NCBI RefSeq assembly: GCF_000758665.1
Contig: NZ_CP009285.1
Coordinates: forward strand, 7,316,001 to 7,380,000
Length of the DNA: 64,000 nucleotides
Origin: Paenibacillus borealis
GTDB taxonomy: Bacteria; Bacillota; Bacilli; Paenibacillales; Paenibacillaceae
Direction of reading: 5' to 3'
Within the stretch, counting starts at the first letter, position 1; every line of letters starts with the position of its first letter. A program made the translations under genes and the position numbers. The notes below the pieces were generated by a model. The model was not told the origin of the DNA, made no database searches, and worked only from the letters and a program-made list of their open reading frames with translations. Of the stretch, positions 18,732 through 26,986 are shown one piece after another.

Positions 18732-19438
18732 GAGCCCGCCCCCTTCAGCCCGCTGCTTATGATATCCACTGTTTTTGTTGCCGAATTATAGCCGACCTGT
18801 GCCCCCAATGCTTCGGCAATAACGCGAACGGGAGCATAAGTAATGCCATTTACCATCATTCCTTCTGCAATCTTCACACCGTTCACTTTTACCGCTGCTG
18901 TAATTTCACTTTTCACAGTTTGTTCCTCCTTAAGCTTGATACGTTCATATACCGCCTCTACTGCCGCAGCAGCAGGCTTCTTCCCTGTCCGGAGTGCAGC
19001 CAGCGTCAATCCGAAGCTCAGCTGAAAATGCGGGTAATCCTTGAAGCTGGTCCAGTCCCCGCCCCATTCGAATCCGATCGCCTTGGCCTGCTGCACCACT
19101 TCCAGCCAATCAGCGGTACAGTCACTGTCCCCATCCCTGTTCATATCCCAGGAAACACTTGAACCATTCGGAAGCAGCAGCGCAAAATCCACCGCCAGTC
19201 CATAATTGTGATAGCTGTATCCGCCGCGTGCATTAGTGACAATCGCTCCCGGCTTGGTTCGCCCCTGAGCGTAGAGTGCATCCTGTTCGGCGATCGTCCG
19301 CAGTCCTTGAGTAATCAGGATGGGAACACCGCAAGCATAACAGCGTTCAATCAGCGTTGTGGCTGCGGCGAGTACTGCGGGATGAAGCCCGGAGAGACGG
19401 GCAGCGGATTTATTTAGAACCTGAATTAGAGTCAGCAT
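18728..19438 (-). CDS. M15-type endolysin with C-terminal stalk domain
   Basis: 236 residues. The N-terminal ~155 residues are an L-alanyl-D-glutamate/D-Ala-D-Ala peptidase of the M15 (CwlK/VanY-like) family: ITQGLRTIAEQDALYAQGRT, the zinc motif SYHNYGLAVDF (His and Asp ligands) and the distal DYPHFQL His ligand. After a ~35-residue linker comes a domain resembling the copper-amine-oxidase N-terminal 'stalk' repeat (VNGITYAPVRVIAEALG), often used in Paenibacillus wall-associated proteins. GGGAGG precedes the ATG. It would cut peptidoglycan cross-peptides for particle release. Only a 43-codon remnant of its homologue remains in cluster 2. Confidence 0.9.
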   Translation of the reverse strand: MLTLIQVLNKSAARLSGLHPAVLAAATTLIERCYACGVPILITQGLRTIAEQDALYAQGRTKPGAIVTNARGGYSYHNYGLAVDFALLLPNGSSVSWDMNRDGDSDCTADWLEVVQQAKAIGFEWGGDWTSFKDYPHFQLSFGLTLAALRTGKKPAAAAVEAVYERIKLKEEQTVKSEITAAVKVNGVKIAEGMMVNGITYAPVRVIAEALGAQVGYNSATKTVDIISSGLKGAGS

Positions 19439-19799
19439 GCGGATTCCTCCCTTTCCTGATCCCGGACAGCACCACGAACAGATCCTGCCGTTTGGTATAC
19501 ATTAACAGGGTGAGGATGACCAGCCCTAATGTGGTACCCGTCTGGGCGATGGCCCAGGCTTCCGATTGCAGTGAGCTCAGCACAGCGTCCGAGCCGGAAG
19601 TGCTGAATCTGATCCAGAAGGCAACTGCCATCTTAACCGTGTATGCCCCCAGAAAAAAGAATGCTGCCAGCATAAACAGACTGACCACGCGCGCCCGGAG
19701 CCTTTTGCGGAAATACAAAAAAAGCGCAGCTATCAGCAGCAGCGCACAGATAAAGGATATGGAATAAGCTATTAATAACACAATATCAATGATGCTCAT
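19410..19799 (-). CDS. Conserved membrane protein of the lysis cassette (cluster 1)
   Basis: 129 residues from the ATG that follows GGGGGG by six nucleotides. Three or four hydrophobic helices (about 3-25, 36-58, 80-100) with basic loops. It is clearly homologous to the protein at 52373-52750 in tail cluster 2 (shared LLIAYxISFICALLL and LFMLAAFFFLGAYTVKMAVA). Its 3' end overlaps the endolysin start. The placement suggests a holin-like or antiholin-like role, but no known family was recognised. Confidence 0.75.
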   Translation of the reverse strand: MSIIDIVLLIAYSISFICALLLIAALFLYFRKRLRARVVSLFMLAAFFFLGAYTVKMAVAFWIRFSTSGSDAVLSSLQSEAWAIAQTGTTLGLVILTLLMYTKRQDLFVVLSGIRKGRNPHADSNSGSK

Positions 19800-19983
19800 C
19801 TTCTGCCCCCCGATCATAGATTAAGAACTCGGCGAACCCGTTGTTCCTGATTTCCTCCTGAATTTCTTTGGAGACATTCTTGTACCTTCGGATAGAGAGC
19901 GATACTCTCATTCCCGCTTGCGTCAGCTTCCGCTCTCTGTCCCGGTGCAGGGGGGATAACCGTTTGATCCACTCACTCAGCAC
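19786..19983 (-). CDS. Small basic protein of the lysis cassette (cluster 1)
   Basis: 65 residues starting at a GTG preceded by AGGAGGGG; the longer frame upstream lacks support and the cluster 2 homologue has exactly the same length. Highly charged, with WIKRLSP near the N-terminus and the nearly invariant EIQEEIRNNGFAEFLIYDRG at the C-terminus shared by both copies. Function unknown; no membrane segment. Confidence 0.72.
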   Translation of the reverse strand: MLSEWIKRLSPLHRDRERKLTQAGMRVSLSIRRYKNVSKEIQEEIRNNGFAEFLIYDRGAEDEHH

Positions 19984-19984
19984 G

Positions 19985-20299
19985 TTATCCCCTCCTGTCT
20001 TCTTCATTAATACTGCCTGAATTCTTGTCGCCCGCTGAATGATCAATCTTCAATCGCTGCAGTACTTCAAGTGTCGGTGCCATGAAGTCAGACCTCTCTT
20101 TATCGAGGATGTTCTGCAGCCTGTCCCTGTCTTCCTCGGCACGCTCCAGCAGTTCACGCGGCACCAGATTCCCCTTCACAATCGACCGCAAAAGCACAAG
20201 AAAAATCATCAGCAGAATCAAGGCAACAATATAGGCTAGTCCATACTTATCCGCCAGAGGCAGCAGCTTCTCCAAATTCGCAACATCATTGCTGTCCAT
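19985..20299 (-). CDS. XhlA-like small membrane protein (cluster 1)
   Basis: 104 residues. One hydrophobic segment (about 22-40) follows the motif NLEKLLPLADKYGLAY; then comes a charged coiled-coil-like helix ELLERAEEDRDRLQNILDKE. The start was set by GGGAG and by alignment with the cluster 2 copy. The single membrane helix plus coiled coil is reminiscent of phage hemolysin/holin-accessory proteins of the XhlA kind, though the order of the parts differs. It is the first gene after the paired hairpin that separates structural from lysis genes. Confidence 0.65.
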   Translation of the reverse strand: MDSNDVANLEKLLPLADKYGLAYIVALILLMIFLVLLRSIVKGNLVPRELLERAEEDRDRLQNILDKERSDFMAPTLEVLQRLKIDHSAGDKNSGSINEEDRRG

Positions 20300-20330
20300 T
20301 GCTTCACTCCCTTCTATGTTGGTCATTGAT

Positions 20331-20378
20331 GCCCCCGGATGGGTCCGGGGGCAAAATAAAAACGCCTTGGTCGGCGCC
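20331..20378 (-). terminator. Paired hairpin between fibre and lysis genes (cluster 1)
   Basis: On the minus strand a short GGCG/CGCC hairpin runs into TTTTTATTTT, immediately followed by a strong 9-bp hairpin GCCCCCGGA / TCCGGGGGC without T-tract. The arrangement is conserved in cluster 2 at 53271-53320. It probably acts as a partial terminator that lowers lysis-gene expression. Confidence 0.7.
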
Positions 20379-20387
20379 TCTGGTTAT

Positions 20388-20489
20388 CTATTCTTCTAGC
20401 AGTTTAGACACATCGGCGCGGATAATCTCCGGTACCTGCTTTAACGTCTTGAGGCCCTTACGAATCAAGCTTGCATATACTTCAGCCAT
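20388..20489 (-). CDS. CD1375/XkdX-type micro-protein (cluster 1)
   Basis: 33 residues: begins MAEVYASLIRKGLKTLKQVP and ends acidic. It starts inside the end of the preceding gene (8-nt overlap). Closely similar to the 35-residue protein at 53390-53497. Such micro-proteins (family CD1375, XkdX in PBSX) sit at the end of many Bacillota tail operons; their role is unknown. Confidence 0.82.
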   Translation of the reverse strand: MAEVYASLIRKGLKTLKQVPEIIRADVSKLLEE

Positions 20490-20919
20490 TGTCTTCGTCA
20501 CCTCCTTTAGTGGTCTGTTCTGCCTCCAGGCCAGTTTGTCCGGCTAGCATAAGCTCGTACAGCTCTGTGAGGGCTAATTGGGAGTCAGCTGCTTCTTGCC
20601 GAGTTACCTGCAATTCTTCGAAAGTTTCAGTGAGCGCGAGCTGAGTCATCGCCAGATCCAATTCGGTATTTGTTATTCGTTGTTCCAGCTCTATGACTTT
20701 CGGTGTGTAAGGATCGGCTGTCTTCGGTTCTTCATAATCATAATAGAGACGGGCATCCGTTAGATTCACCTTCAGCACCGGATCTTTCCCGTTATCTATA
20801 GGCTCAGGCAACACATCGACTGTAACCCCATCCACACCTTCCAGGGATTCCGTATCGTGGTACGTAGCATAAACGTACCCCACTCCGTCCCTTATATCAT
20901 ATGCACAAAAATAAGACAT
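20482..20919 (-). CDS. Fibre-associated coiled-coil protein (cluster 1)
   Basis: 145 residues. The N-terminal ~75 residues (beta-rich, YVYATYHDTESLEGVDG) are not recognised. The C-terminal ~65 residues form a predicted coiled coil ending in SQLALTELYELML, closely similar to the C-terminus of the XkdW-family protein at 53497-54009. It lies directly downstream of the large fibre gene, the position of tail-fibre assembly chaperones. The N-terminal half differs from the cluster 2 protein as the fibres themselves do. Confidence 0.62.
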   Translation of the reverse strand: MSYFCAYDIRDGVGYVYATYHDTESLEGVDGVTVDVLPEPIDNGKDPVLKVNLTDARLYYDYEEPKTADPYTPKVIELEQRITNTELDLAMTQLALTETFEELQVTRQEAADSQLALTELYELMLAGQTGLEAEQTTKGGDEDNG

Positions 20920-20931
20920 GTATTTCCCTCC

Positions 20932-22797
20932 TTAATTAGAATAGGTGATGCTTCCGGACAAACTCATTGTTGGGCTGTAACTATACGCCCAATCCGCTCT
21001 GAAATATAGGTTCAAAGGGGCGTCAGTGTTAAAATTAGCGGGGAGGTTATAGGTTGAGGGCGCAGTGCTTATCATATTCCCGCCGTTATATGTTGACGCG
21101 CTCCATATCGTAAGCGTTCGTTTTGCAGCGTCATACATCATTCCAGTTGGGTAAAGATAAAGGTTTCCTCCCCGTTCCATGTTTATCCAACCAACTTCAG
21201 CACCCGTCCAACCATCCTGCACAAATAAGGAAAAGCGTCCATAGTCATAGTAAACTGTCGATGAACCAGACCAGGTAAACCGTTTCGTTCCCGCTGGCAT
21301 CGAACATATCAAATAAGCACGGCCATCCCCCGCCACCCAGCCGGAACTAAAGCTGATATCAATACGGCCGGATAGCGCTGGAGCCACGGTTCCATATACA
21401 CCGAAGATCTCAGCACCTTGTGCAATGTACCATGGCTGTAAATGTGCATTCACACTTTTAAGCTGATCAACGCTAACCTTGATCTCCCCGGCCCCGGCTC
21501 CACCTTTCCGGTATCCTTCTCGTGGGTATACAGCAAGCGCTCCGTCTCCCCACTTACCTACGGAAAGAGCTACGTCCGCGCCTGTGGAGATTACCGGCAT
21601 AGATCCCTGCATACCTAGAATAGAAACATCGGATCTAACATAAGCAGGATTAAGCCCGGAATCTTCGACTGCCACTGAAGCAATACCAGCACCAAAACCA
21701 CTGTTCGTTAGGTAACCACCGGTGGGGAAACCAACCGCCACGCGCCCTACTCGTTCATAATTAACTCTTGCTGCCACTTGGTCATTTGCTCTGTTCGGCA
21801 TCATTCCTGCTGTACCCGCGATAGTTGTTCCAGTTAGTACAGATGCAGCTGGAACCGAAACACCGGCAACAGTAATCGCTGTATCATAAATTCCTGCAGG
21901 CTTCACAACAGCCGAAGCTCCCGGCGTCACTGTCCCTCCCGTTTGCACCGCCAGCGTACCGGTTACATCACCCGCATCCGTTGCCGCTGTTTTTCCCGCG
22001 CGAATATCCCCGGCCACTGCGTTACCGGAGCCACCCGCGCTATCTGCCAAAAAATCCGTTCCTACCTTGCGGAACATATAGGGTTTGCCTGCAAGCAGCT
22101 TCCCGGCGGCGTATGCGATACCTTTTTGATCTTTTAATGGAATAGCTCCAAGACCGTTCACATTGAGTGTCGCGCCTGCTGTATTCACTAGATTCGGCAC
22201 AATTGTAATACCGAATCCTTCTGGCAAACTCGCTGGTGCAGGGGTCAAATTTACAGTATAAGCTGCACCAGTACCTGCCGTTACTGAATAAGCAGGCTGC
22301 CGCACATAGTCCACAGTAGGGGACTTCCCATTTAACTGCCCCTGAATCCCCGAGGTCACCCCATCCAAATACCCGAACTCCGCATTAGACACAATCCCCG
22401 TCCCGATCTTCGTAGCATCAATCGCTGCAGTTGCATTAACGTCCGCATTCACAATTACCCCTGGAGCAATCGCCGTTACGCCATCCCCCGTGCTGGTTAC
22501 ATCCCCGGTATGATTGGGATGCACATAATTATTCGCCCCGGCAGCCACGCCATCCAGCTTTGCCTTATCCGCTGCAGCCATCAGACCTGCTGCGGACGCT
22601 GTGGCGGCGGCGGTGGATGCCTTGGCATTCCAGCCGGTGCGTTCAGCAGCCGTGATATGCTTAACTGCATCTGCGGCATGATCCTGCACAGCCTTGACGG
22701 CTGTGTCCAGAATATCCATATTGCCGTTCAAATCGGTTATATCTACAATGTCTGTACCATCCGGCTTTTTCAGCCCCAAATTCCCCGTTGTTTTCAT
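20932..22797 (-). CDS. Tail fibre protein, cluster 1
   Basis: 621 residues. The N-terminus (KTTGNLGLKKPDGTDIVDI, then NGNMDILD) is typical of Bacillota tail-fibre/collar proteins. Residues ~50-170 carry the fibre repeats AADKAKLDGVAAGANNYVHP, HTGDVTSTGDGVTAI and SNAEFGYLDGVTSGIQGQL, shared with the cluster 2 fibre. A glycine-rich middle and a ~150-residue aromatic- and Ser/Tyr-rich C-terminus (ends in SLSGSITYSN) follow and are unique to this protein; these are the likely receptor-binding parts. It is predicted to decide which bacteria the particle binds. Confidence 0.85.
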   Translation of the reverse strand: MKTTGNLGLKKPDGTDIVDITDLNGNMDILDTAVKAVQDHAADAVKHITAAERTGWNAKASTAAATASAAGLMAAADKAKLDGVAAGANNYVHPNHTGDVTSTGDGVTAIAPGVIVNADVNATAAIDATKIGTGIVSNAEFGYLDGVTSGIQGQLNGKSPTVDYVRQPAYSVTAGTGAAYTVNLTPAPASLPEGFGITIVPNLVNTAGATLNVNGLGAIPLKDQKGIAYAAGKLLAGKPYMFRKVGTDFLADSAGGSGNAVAGDIRAGKTAATDAGDVTGTLAVQTGGTVTPGASAVVKPAGIYDTAITVAGVSVPAASVLTGTTIAGTAGMMPNRANDQVAARVNYERVGRVAVGFPTGGYLTNSGFGAGIASVAVEDSGLNPAYVRSDVSILGMQGSMPVISTGADVALSVGKWGDGALAVYPREGYRKGGAGAGEIKVSVDQLKSVNAHLQPWYIAQGAEIFGVYGTVAPALSGRIDISFSSGWVAGDGRAYLICSMPAGTKRFTWSGSSTVYYDYGRFSLFVQDGWTGAEVGWINMERGGNLYLYPTGMMYDAAKRTLTIWSASTYNGGNMISTAPSTYNLPANFNTDAPLNLYFRADWAYSYSPTMSLSGSITYSN

Positions 22798-22808
22798 CGC
22801 TCACACTC

Positions 22809-23420
22809 CTATTCGTATACTCTTAATTCGTTCCAGGTTCTGGCATGCGCACTATTCCAGGTAAGCGTCTTAACAGAGTCCCACCAGGTGTAGCTGTACA
22901 CGAAGCTATAATCCAGATGTGCCGGTTTAATCTCCTCCAAGATCTGGATTAGACCCGCCATATTGGCCGGAATACCCAGCGTGCCCACGAAACGCACCTC
23001 GAAGCTGTACGCTCCGGGCACCTCCACCACCTCAACATCCCCGCCGGAAAAAGCGGATGCCGTCCGCCGGATCATCTCCGGAGTGGTCGTTCCGCTTCCC
23101 CGCAGCTTGGCCTTGATCATCTCCCGGCGGGTAGCATAAGACTTGTCCGTATCCGAAGTCAGTGCCAGCATCCGCTCCCAGCGGGACAGACTCCAGGTTG
23201 CAGACTCCAGAGTCTTCTGCGCATCGCTGTCAGCCATCGCATAGGCAAGCTCACCGCACTGCGCACCGGCACTCGCCTGCAGCTGCTCCATCTCAGGCAC
23301 GCCCTGGTAATACTCCGGCAGGTACTTCATCAGATCCGGGACAATAACCTCCGGCCCCTCCCCCGTCACACCATCTGTTGAATATTCCAGAAGGCCATAT
23401 ATACTGTCTCCATAGGCCAC
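22809..23420 (-). CDS. YmfQ/XkdU-like baseplate protein (DUF2313)
   Basis: 203 residues. Motifs DLMKYLPEYYQGVPEMEQLQ, LSRWERMLAL and RREMIKAKLRGSGTTTPEMIRRTASAFSGGDVEV (seen as family signature over residues 25-130) match the DUF2313 tail proteins, which lie between baseplate protein J and the fibre in PBSX (XkdU) and Mu (gp48). It probably connects baseplate to fibre. It is separated by only a few nt from its neighbours. Confidence 0.86.
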   Translation of the reverse strand: MAYGDSIYGLLEYSTDGVTGEGPEVIVPDLMKYLPEYYQGVPEMEQLQASAGAQCGELAYAMADSDAQKTLESATWSLSRWERMLALTSDTDKSYATRREMIKAKLRGSGTTTPEMIRRTASAFSGGDVEVVEVPGAYSFEVRFVGTLGIPANMAGLIQILEEIKPAHLDYSFVYSYTWWDSVKTLTWNSAHARTWNELRVYE

Positions 23421-23422
23421 GG

Positions 23423-23764
23423 CTACACCCCCTTAAGCTGATTCCAGGTTAGCGGACCTTTGGGCATATACTCATGCGTGTGCGCCGCCGGCGGGAATAC
23501 GGATGGCTTGCCGTCCACACCGGACCAAGGCACACTATCCGCAGCCTGCGCGTAATCGACCTTACCGTTGTTATTGGTATCATAGATGCTCTTCAGCATG
23601 TCGCCGGTGCTTTGGGCGGCAACCAGCAGCAAATTGCTGCTGCCATTCCCAATGTAGAGCTTGCCTGTATCGGTGCAGTAGCCCAATTCGCCTGCGGCAA
23701 GCGTACCCAGTGCACTTTCCAGGCCGCGGCGGATTTGAATCAATGTCTTCAGTGCCATGGTCAC
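23423..23764 (-). CDS. Small fibre-like protein with LKSIYDTNNNGKVD motif
   Basis: 113 residues. The N-terminus (IQIRRGLESALGTLAAGELGYCTDTGKLYIGNG) resembles the phage hyaluronidase/fibre N-terminal fold seen as paired 'GELGYCTDT' modules, present also in the next upstream gene. Then comes MLKSIYDTNNNGKVDYA, a motif common in short fibres of Gram-positive phages, and HTHEYMPKGPL. Probably an accessory tip or fibre protein; unrecognised at family level. Confidence 0.65.
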   Translation of the reverse strand: MTMALKTLIQIRRGLESALGTLAAGELGYCTDTGKLYIGNGSSNLLLVAAQSTGDMLKSIYDTNNNGKVDYAQAADSVPWSGVDGKPSVFPPAAHTHEYMPKGPLTWNQLKGV

Positions 23765-23770
23765 CGCCCC

Positions 23771-24793
23771 CTAGAATGTTCCGCCATCTATACTGCCCAC
23801 CGTCAGCCGGTTGCCGTTGCCCGCATCATACACAATACTGCTGCCATCCACATTGGCCGCAACCCCTGCCGCATCTACAGTAATGCCTTTGCCGGCGGTT
23901 ACGGCAATCGCATCTGCACTTACCGTAATGCCGTTGCCTGCTCCGACATTCAGCGTTACCGCATCGGCCTGTCCGCCGCCGGTGAGCCCGTTACCCGCTG
24001 TAATGGTCTGCAGTGCTCCACCCGTCCGCACCCAGGCGGTCCCGTTCCAGCTGTATATTTTCTGTTCATCATCCACATATGCCGTCCAGCCAACAACCGG
24101 AACATAATACACCCAGACAGCAGACTGGTACTCGGCAACCTGATTGGTTTTCCCTGCCCATACACCCGTAGCTCCGGCCGGGATGATGTACCTTTCACCT
24201 TCAACCGGGCTGGCCGGCGGAGCGGTCAGATTCTGATCCTTGACCGAGGCCTGAGGCTCGATATTATGCTTGGCCAGCTCAATCTCATTTTTGATTTTTT
24301 GCGCAGACCACAGATCCGTAATTGCCGTCCCCGTATCATTGATCAACCGGTGCTTAGTGGCATCGTCGATATGGGTTTTGATCTCTGCTGCGGTCTTCGT
24401 ATTGGTGCCGTCCGACACCTTATTGGGATGCCCCGCCGTGATATCCGCCTTGAGCACTTTGGCATAGGTAGTGCCATCTGCGATATCATCCACGGTTCCG
24501 GTCAGATCTGTTAATTTCTGCGCATTCACCCGGCGCCAGGCCGCCCCGTCATCGAAGTACAAATAACCGCTGTTACTTCCGCTGCTCACATAATACAGCC
24601 GGCCCACAGACGCTGCCGCAGGACGGGAAGCTTCCGGACCGGACAACGCCCGCCCGACCATGGAATTGGAGGTACCGTCTCCGATGTAAATCTCCTTCGT
24701 GTCTGTACAAAAGCCCATTTCACCGGCCTTCAGCGTCCCGTAAGTGGACAGCTCCGCCCGCGTACCGCGTTTCACCTGAATTGTTTGTGCCAT
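23771..24793 (-). CDS. Tail fibre-like protein, cluster 1
   Basis: 340 residues from the ATG of MAQTIQVKRGTRAEL, which has GAGAGGTG five nt upstream. It begins with the 'RRG/KRG...GEMGFCTDTKEIYIGDG' module shared with the 113-residue neighbour. The middle has NQKIYSWNGTAWVRTGG-like segments, and the C-terminus is a run of beta-helical AGNGLTGGG/AGNGITVSADAIAV repeats, ending in GSIDGGTF. Composition suggests a trimeric elongated fibre. It and the 137-residue protein upstream both end in an IDGG(S/T)F motif. Confidence 0.72.
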   Translation of the reverse strand: MAQTIQVKRGTRAELSTYGTLKAGEMGFCTDTKEIYIGDGTSNSMVGRALSGPEASRPAAASVGRLYYVSSGSNSGYLYFDDGAAWRRVNAQKLTDLTGTVDDIADGTTYAKVLKADITAGHPNKVSDGTNTKTAAEIKTHIDDATKHRLINDTGTAITDLWSAQKIKNEIELAKHNIEPQASVKDQNLTAPPASPVEGERYIIPAGATGVWAGKTNQVAEYQSAVWVYYVPVVGWTAYVDDEQKIYSWNGTAWVRTGGALQTITAGNGLTGGGQADAVTLNVGAGNGITVSADAIAVTAGKGITVDAAGVAANVDGSSIVYDAGNGNRLTVGSIDGGTF

Positions 24794-24794
24794 T

Positions 24795-25208
24795 TTACAC
24801 CTCTCTTTTGAAAGATCCGCCGTCAATCAGCCCGGCTTTTTTGTAACGTTCAAGCTCGCTTTGTGTAGCGGTCAGCCCCGACTGCAGCTGATTCACATCA
24901 TCCGCTTCTACCGTATCTCCCGGCGTTTCGTAGGTCACGTACACTTCGGGCACATCGGCATAGATCTTAATCATCCGCCGCCAAGGCGCCTCATCAGGAA
25001 AAGACACTGAGTAATTCCGCACCTCAGTCCCGCTATAGCGTGAACCTGTATAGACGGATAGGGTCTGATTATTAATGTTATCGTGGGCAAGAAGCCCGCT
25101 GTACACACCGCCTGCAAGAAGAAGCTTCTCCTCGACGACATAGCTGCTGCCGTTTGCTTTTTTGTTCAGCCTATCCTGAAAGACGTCAATCTGCTCCGGA
25201 TATCCCAT
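24795..25208 (-). CDS. Conserved phage tail protein, unknown
   Basis: 137 residues. MGYPEQIDVFQDRLNKK at the start, a beta-rich middle (VYTGSRYSGTEVRNYSVSFP; PEVYVTYETPGDTVEADDVN) and GLIDGGSFKREV at the end. I recognise the pattern from Bacillota tail clusters but know no function. It follows baseplate protein J and precedes the fibre genes with 1-2 nt spacing, so it may be a fibre adaptor. Confidence 0.6.
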   Translation of the reverse strand: MGYPEQIDVFQDRLNKKANGSSYVVEEKLLLAGGVYSGLLAHDNINNQTLSVYTGSRYSGTEVRNYSVSFPDEAPWRRMIKIYADVPEVYVTYETPGDTVEADDVNQLQSGLTATQSELERYKKAGLIDGGSFKREV

Positions 25209-25210
25209 CG

Positions 25211-26275
25211 CTACACCTCCAGTACGACACTGCCGAATAGCGGCACTTCAGTTTCGGTTAGAGTCACATTTCCCGTCCCGCCGTTCAGCTTGAGTCCGCT
25301 ATAATCCACAACGCCGTCGGTATCCAGCAGCAGCGATCCAACTACAGATTGACTGATATAGGTGGCGGCAAAAGCTTTCTCTTTGCGGTATTTCTCCAGA
25401 ATCGCTGTAAAAGCATTAATAACCGGCTGCAGCGCATAACCCGCTGCCAGTGTAACCTTGGCTGTGACGTTAATGGTTTTGCCTGTGGCGGATTCTACCG
25501 TCACTACGGCTCCGACCGGAGCTTGTCCTTCGCCAAGACCCGGAGCAGGATCGATATACTGCTGCACTTGAGAGACCAGAAGCGCGGAAGCAGGCTTGTG
25601 CTCCGCGTTCACAATGACCACTTTTACCGTCTTCGGCCCGGCCCACAGCGGAAAAACCCGCGCTCCCCCTACGCCCTGGATGTCCTGTGCCCATTCCATA
25701 TAATGATATTTATTGCCGCTCGTCGAAGGCCGTCTAGCCGAATCGAAGTACCGCTGGCGCAGCGCTCCATCTGACTCCGCATCCGTACCGGGAACGAGCA
25801 GTGCCGTAATCTCCCCCCGGGCCAGCCCCGGGATATAATCGATGGGCAGCAGCGTACCCGAGTACTGATTTCCCTCTGAGCCGGCGGTCTCACTTTCGAG
25901 ACGATACATTCCGGGTGACAGCTTCTCCGCTGCGCTATAGTGGAGCAAGCCCAGGGAAAACCGGCTGCCAAGAGGAATATCCAGCAGTTCCCCTCCGCTG
26001 GTATAGAACTTGCCGCTCAGCTGCGCTTTCCCTGCGGGATGGCGGGTAATCCCCGTCCAGGCAATGCTGCGTTCCAGATACTCACCACCCGCTGTATCGG
26101 GGAAATACAGATTATTGCTGACCTCAAGCTCAATATACATCTGGGCCATTTCGGCCGCCGCCGGAGCGAGCGCATCATAAATAATGCTTCCCTCGCGCTT
26201 ATCCATCCCTTCCGGAACCCGGTCCAGCATACGTTCAAGCAGGGCCTCATAGGTCTGATCTTCATACACCGGCAA
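25211..26275 (-). CDS. xkdT: Baseplate J-like protein (XkdT)
   Basis: 354 residues, usual length. The N-terminus YEDQTYEALLERMLDRVPEGMDKREGS is the XkdT/gpJ pattern and the middle contains RRPSTSGNKYHYMEWA and VKVVIVNAEHKPAS, as in Mu gp47/P2 gpJ relatives. It forms the wedge of the contractile-tail baseplate. Start overlaps the xkdS-like gene by 14 nt. Confidence 0.92.
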   Translation of the reverse strand: MPVYEDQTYEALLERMLDRVPEGMDKREGSIIYDALAPAAAEMAQMYIELEVSNNLYFPDTAGGEYLERSIAWTGITRHPAGKAQLSGKFYTSGGELLDIPLGSRFSLGLLHYSAAEKLSPGMYRLESETAGSEGNQYSGTLLPIDYIPGLARGEITALLVPGTDAESDGALRQRYFDSARRPSTSGNKYHYMEWAQDIQGVGGARVFPLWAGPKTVKVVIVNAEHKPASALLVSQVQQYIDPAPGLGEGQAPVGAVVTVESATGKTINVTAKVTLAAGYALQPVINAFTAILEKYRKEKAFAATYISQSVVGSLLLDTDGVVDYSGLKLNGGTGNVTLTETEVPLFGSVVLEV

Positions 26276-26690
26276 TCTCCTCCTTTCTCAGTTCAAAATT
26301 GCCGTAATACGTGACAGCTGTGCAGCTGAAGCTCACCGTATCACCATTAAAAAGAATATCCACATCCTCAAGCTGCTGAATCCGCTCATCCTGGAGCAGC
26401 GCCTCACTTACAATTCTGCGCAGCTCCGGCCGGGCCAGCAGCCTGTCCTGTCCCAGTACGAGACTCCATTCCGTTCCGTAGTTTGGACTATAGATCAAAT
26501 GCTCGAAGCGGGCAGTCTGCAGCACTTTGACCGCTGCCTGTTTCACTGCCTCGAGCCCATCAATACGTCCGGCTATCCGCTTATGCTCAAAGTCCATCCG
26601 GTACGTTAAGCTGGGGCTGGTACCCGAAGCTGCTGTACTCCCTTCAAGAGCTGCCGTAACCGGACCCGATCTGCCAATTGCCGGGATCAT
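26262..26690 (-). CDS. xkdS: XkdS-like baseplate wedge protein (DUF2634)
   Basis: 142 residues. RMDFEHKRIAGRIDGLEAVKQA, then YSPNYGTEWSLVLGQD and a C-terminal beta segment with VDILFNGDTVSFSCTA match XkdS/DUF2634, functionally equivalent to gp25/gpW wedge proteins. Overlaps the xkdR-like gene by 4 nt. Confidence 0.88.
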   Translation of the reverse strand: MIPAIGRSGPVTAALEGSTAASGTSPSLTYRMDFEHKRIAGRIDGLEAVKQAAVKVLQTARFEHLIYSPNYGTEWSLVLGQDRLLARPELRRIVSEALLQDERIQQLEDVDILFNGDTVSFSCTAVTYYGNFELRKEEIAGV

Positions 26691-26980
26691 AGGTCCACCA
26701 GCCGATCCAGGACAATGTAGCTCTGTCCGCCCTGCATACGCACGAGCAGCACGCGGTCTCCCGCTGCCAAGCCCCGGCGGAGCAAGATCTCTCTGCCCTC
26801 AAACAATGTCCTGCTCTCCATCATGGACTCTGGAACAACCAGCGCCGGTCCGGTCAGAATAAACCGCTGCTCTACCTGGATCTGCAACGGCTGTGCCCCG
26901 ACTACCGTTCCATAAGAAAAAGCCACCGGATTCGTATTCGATACGGCTCCGAGGCTTGCTTGTTTAATAATATCAAGCAT
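26687..26980 (-). CDS. xkdR: XkdR-like protein (DUF2577)
   Basis: 97 residues with VAFSYGTVVGAQPLQIQVEQRF and GDRVLLVRMQGGQSYIVLDRL, an OB-like beta-barrel characteristic of DUF2577 (XkdR). In PBSX-type tails it is considered part of the central hub or spike region. Four-nt overlap with xkdS and six-nt gap to xkdQ. Confidence 0.86.
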   Translation of the reverse strand: MLDIIKQASLGAVSNTNPVAFSYGTVVGAQPLQIQVEQRFILTGPALVVPESMMESRTLFEGREILLRRGLAAGDRVLLVRMQGGQSYIVLDRLVDL

Positions 26981-26986
26981 GTTTGT

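Noticed and set aside
23474..24514. 346-codon plus-strand frame in the fibre region
   Set aside because: Antisense shadow of the fibre genes, with His/Cys/Arg-rich composition typical of reverse-strand frames.
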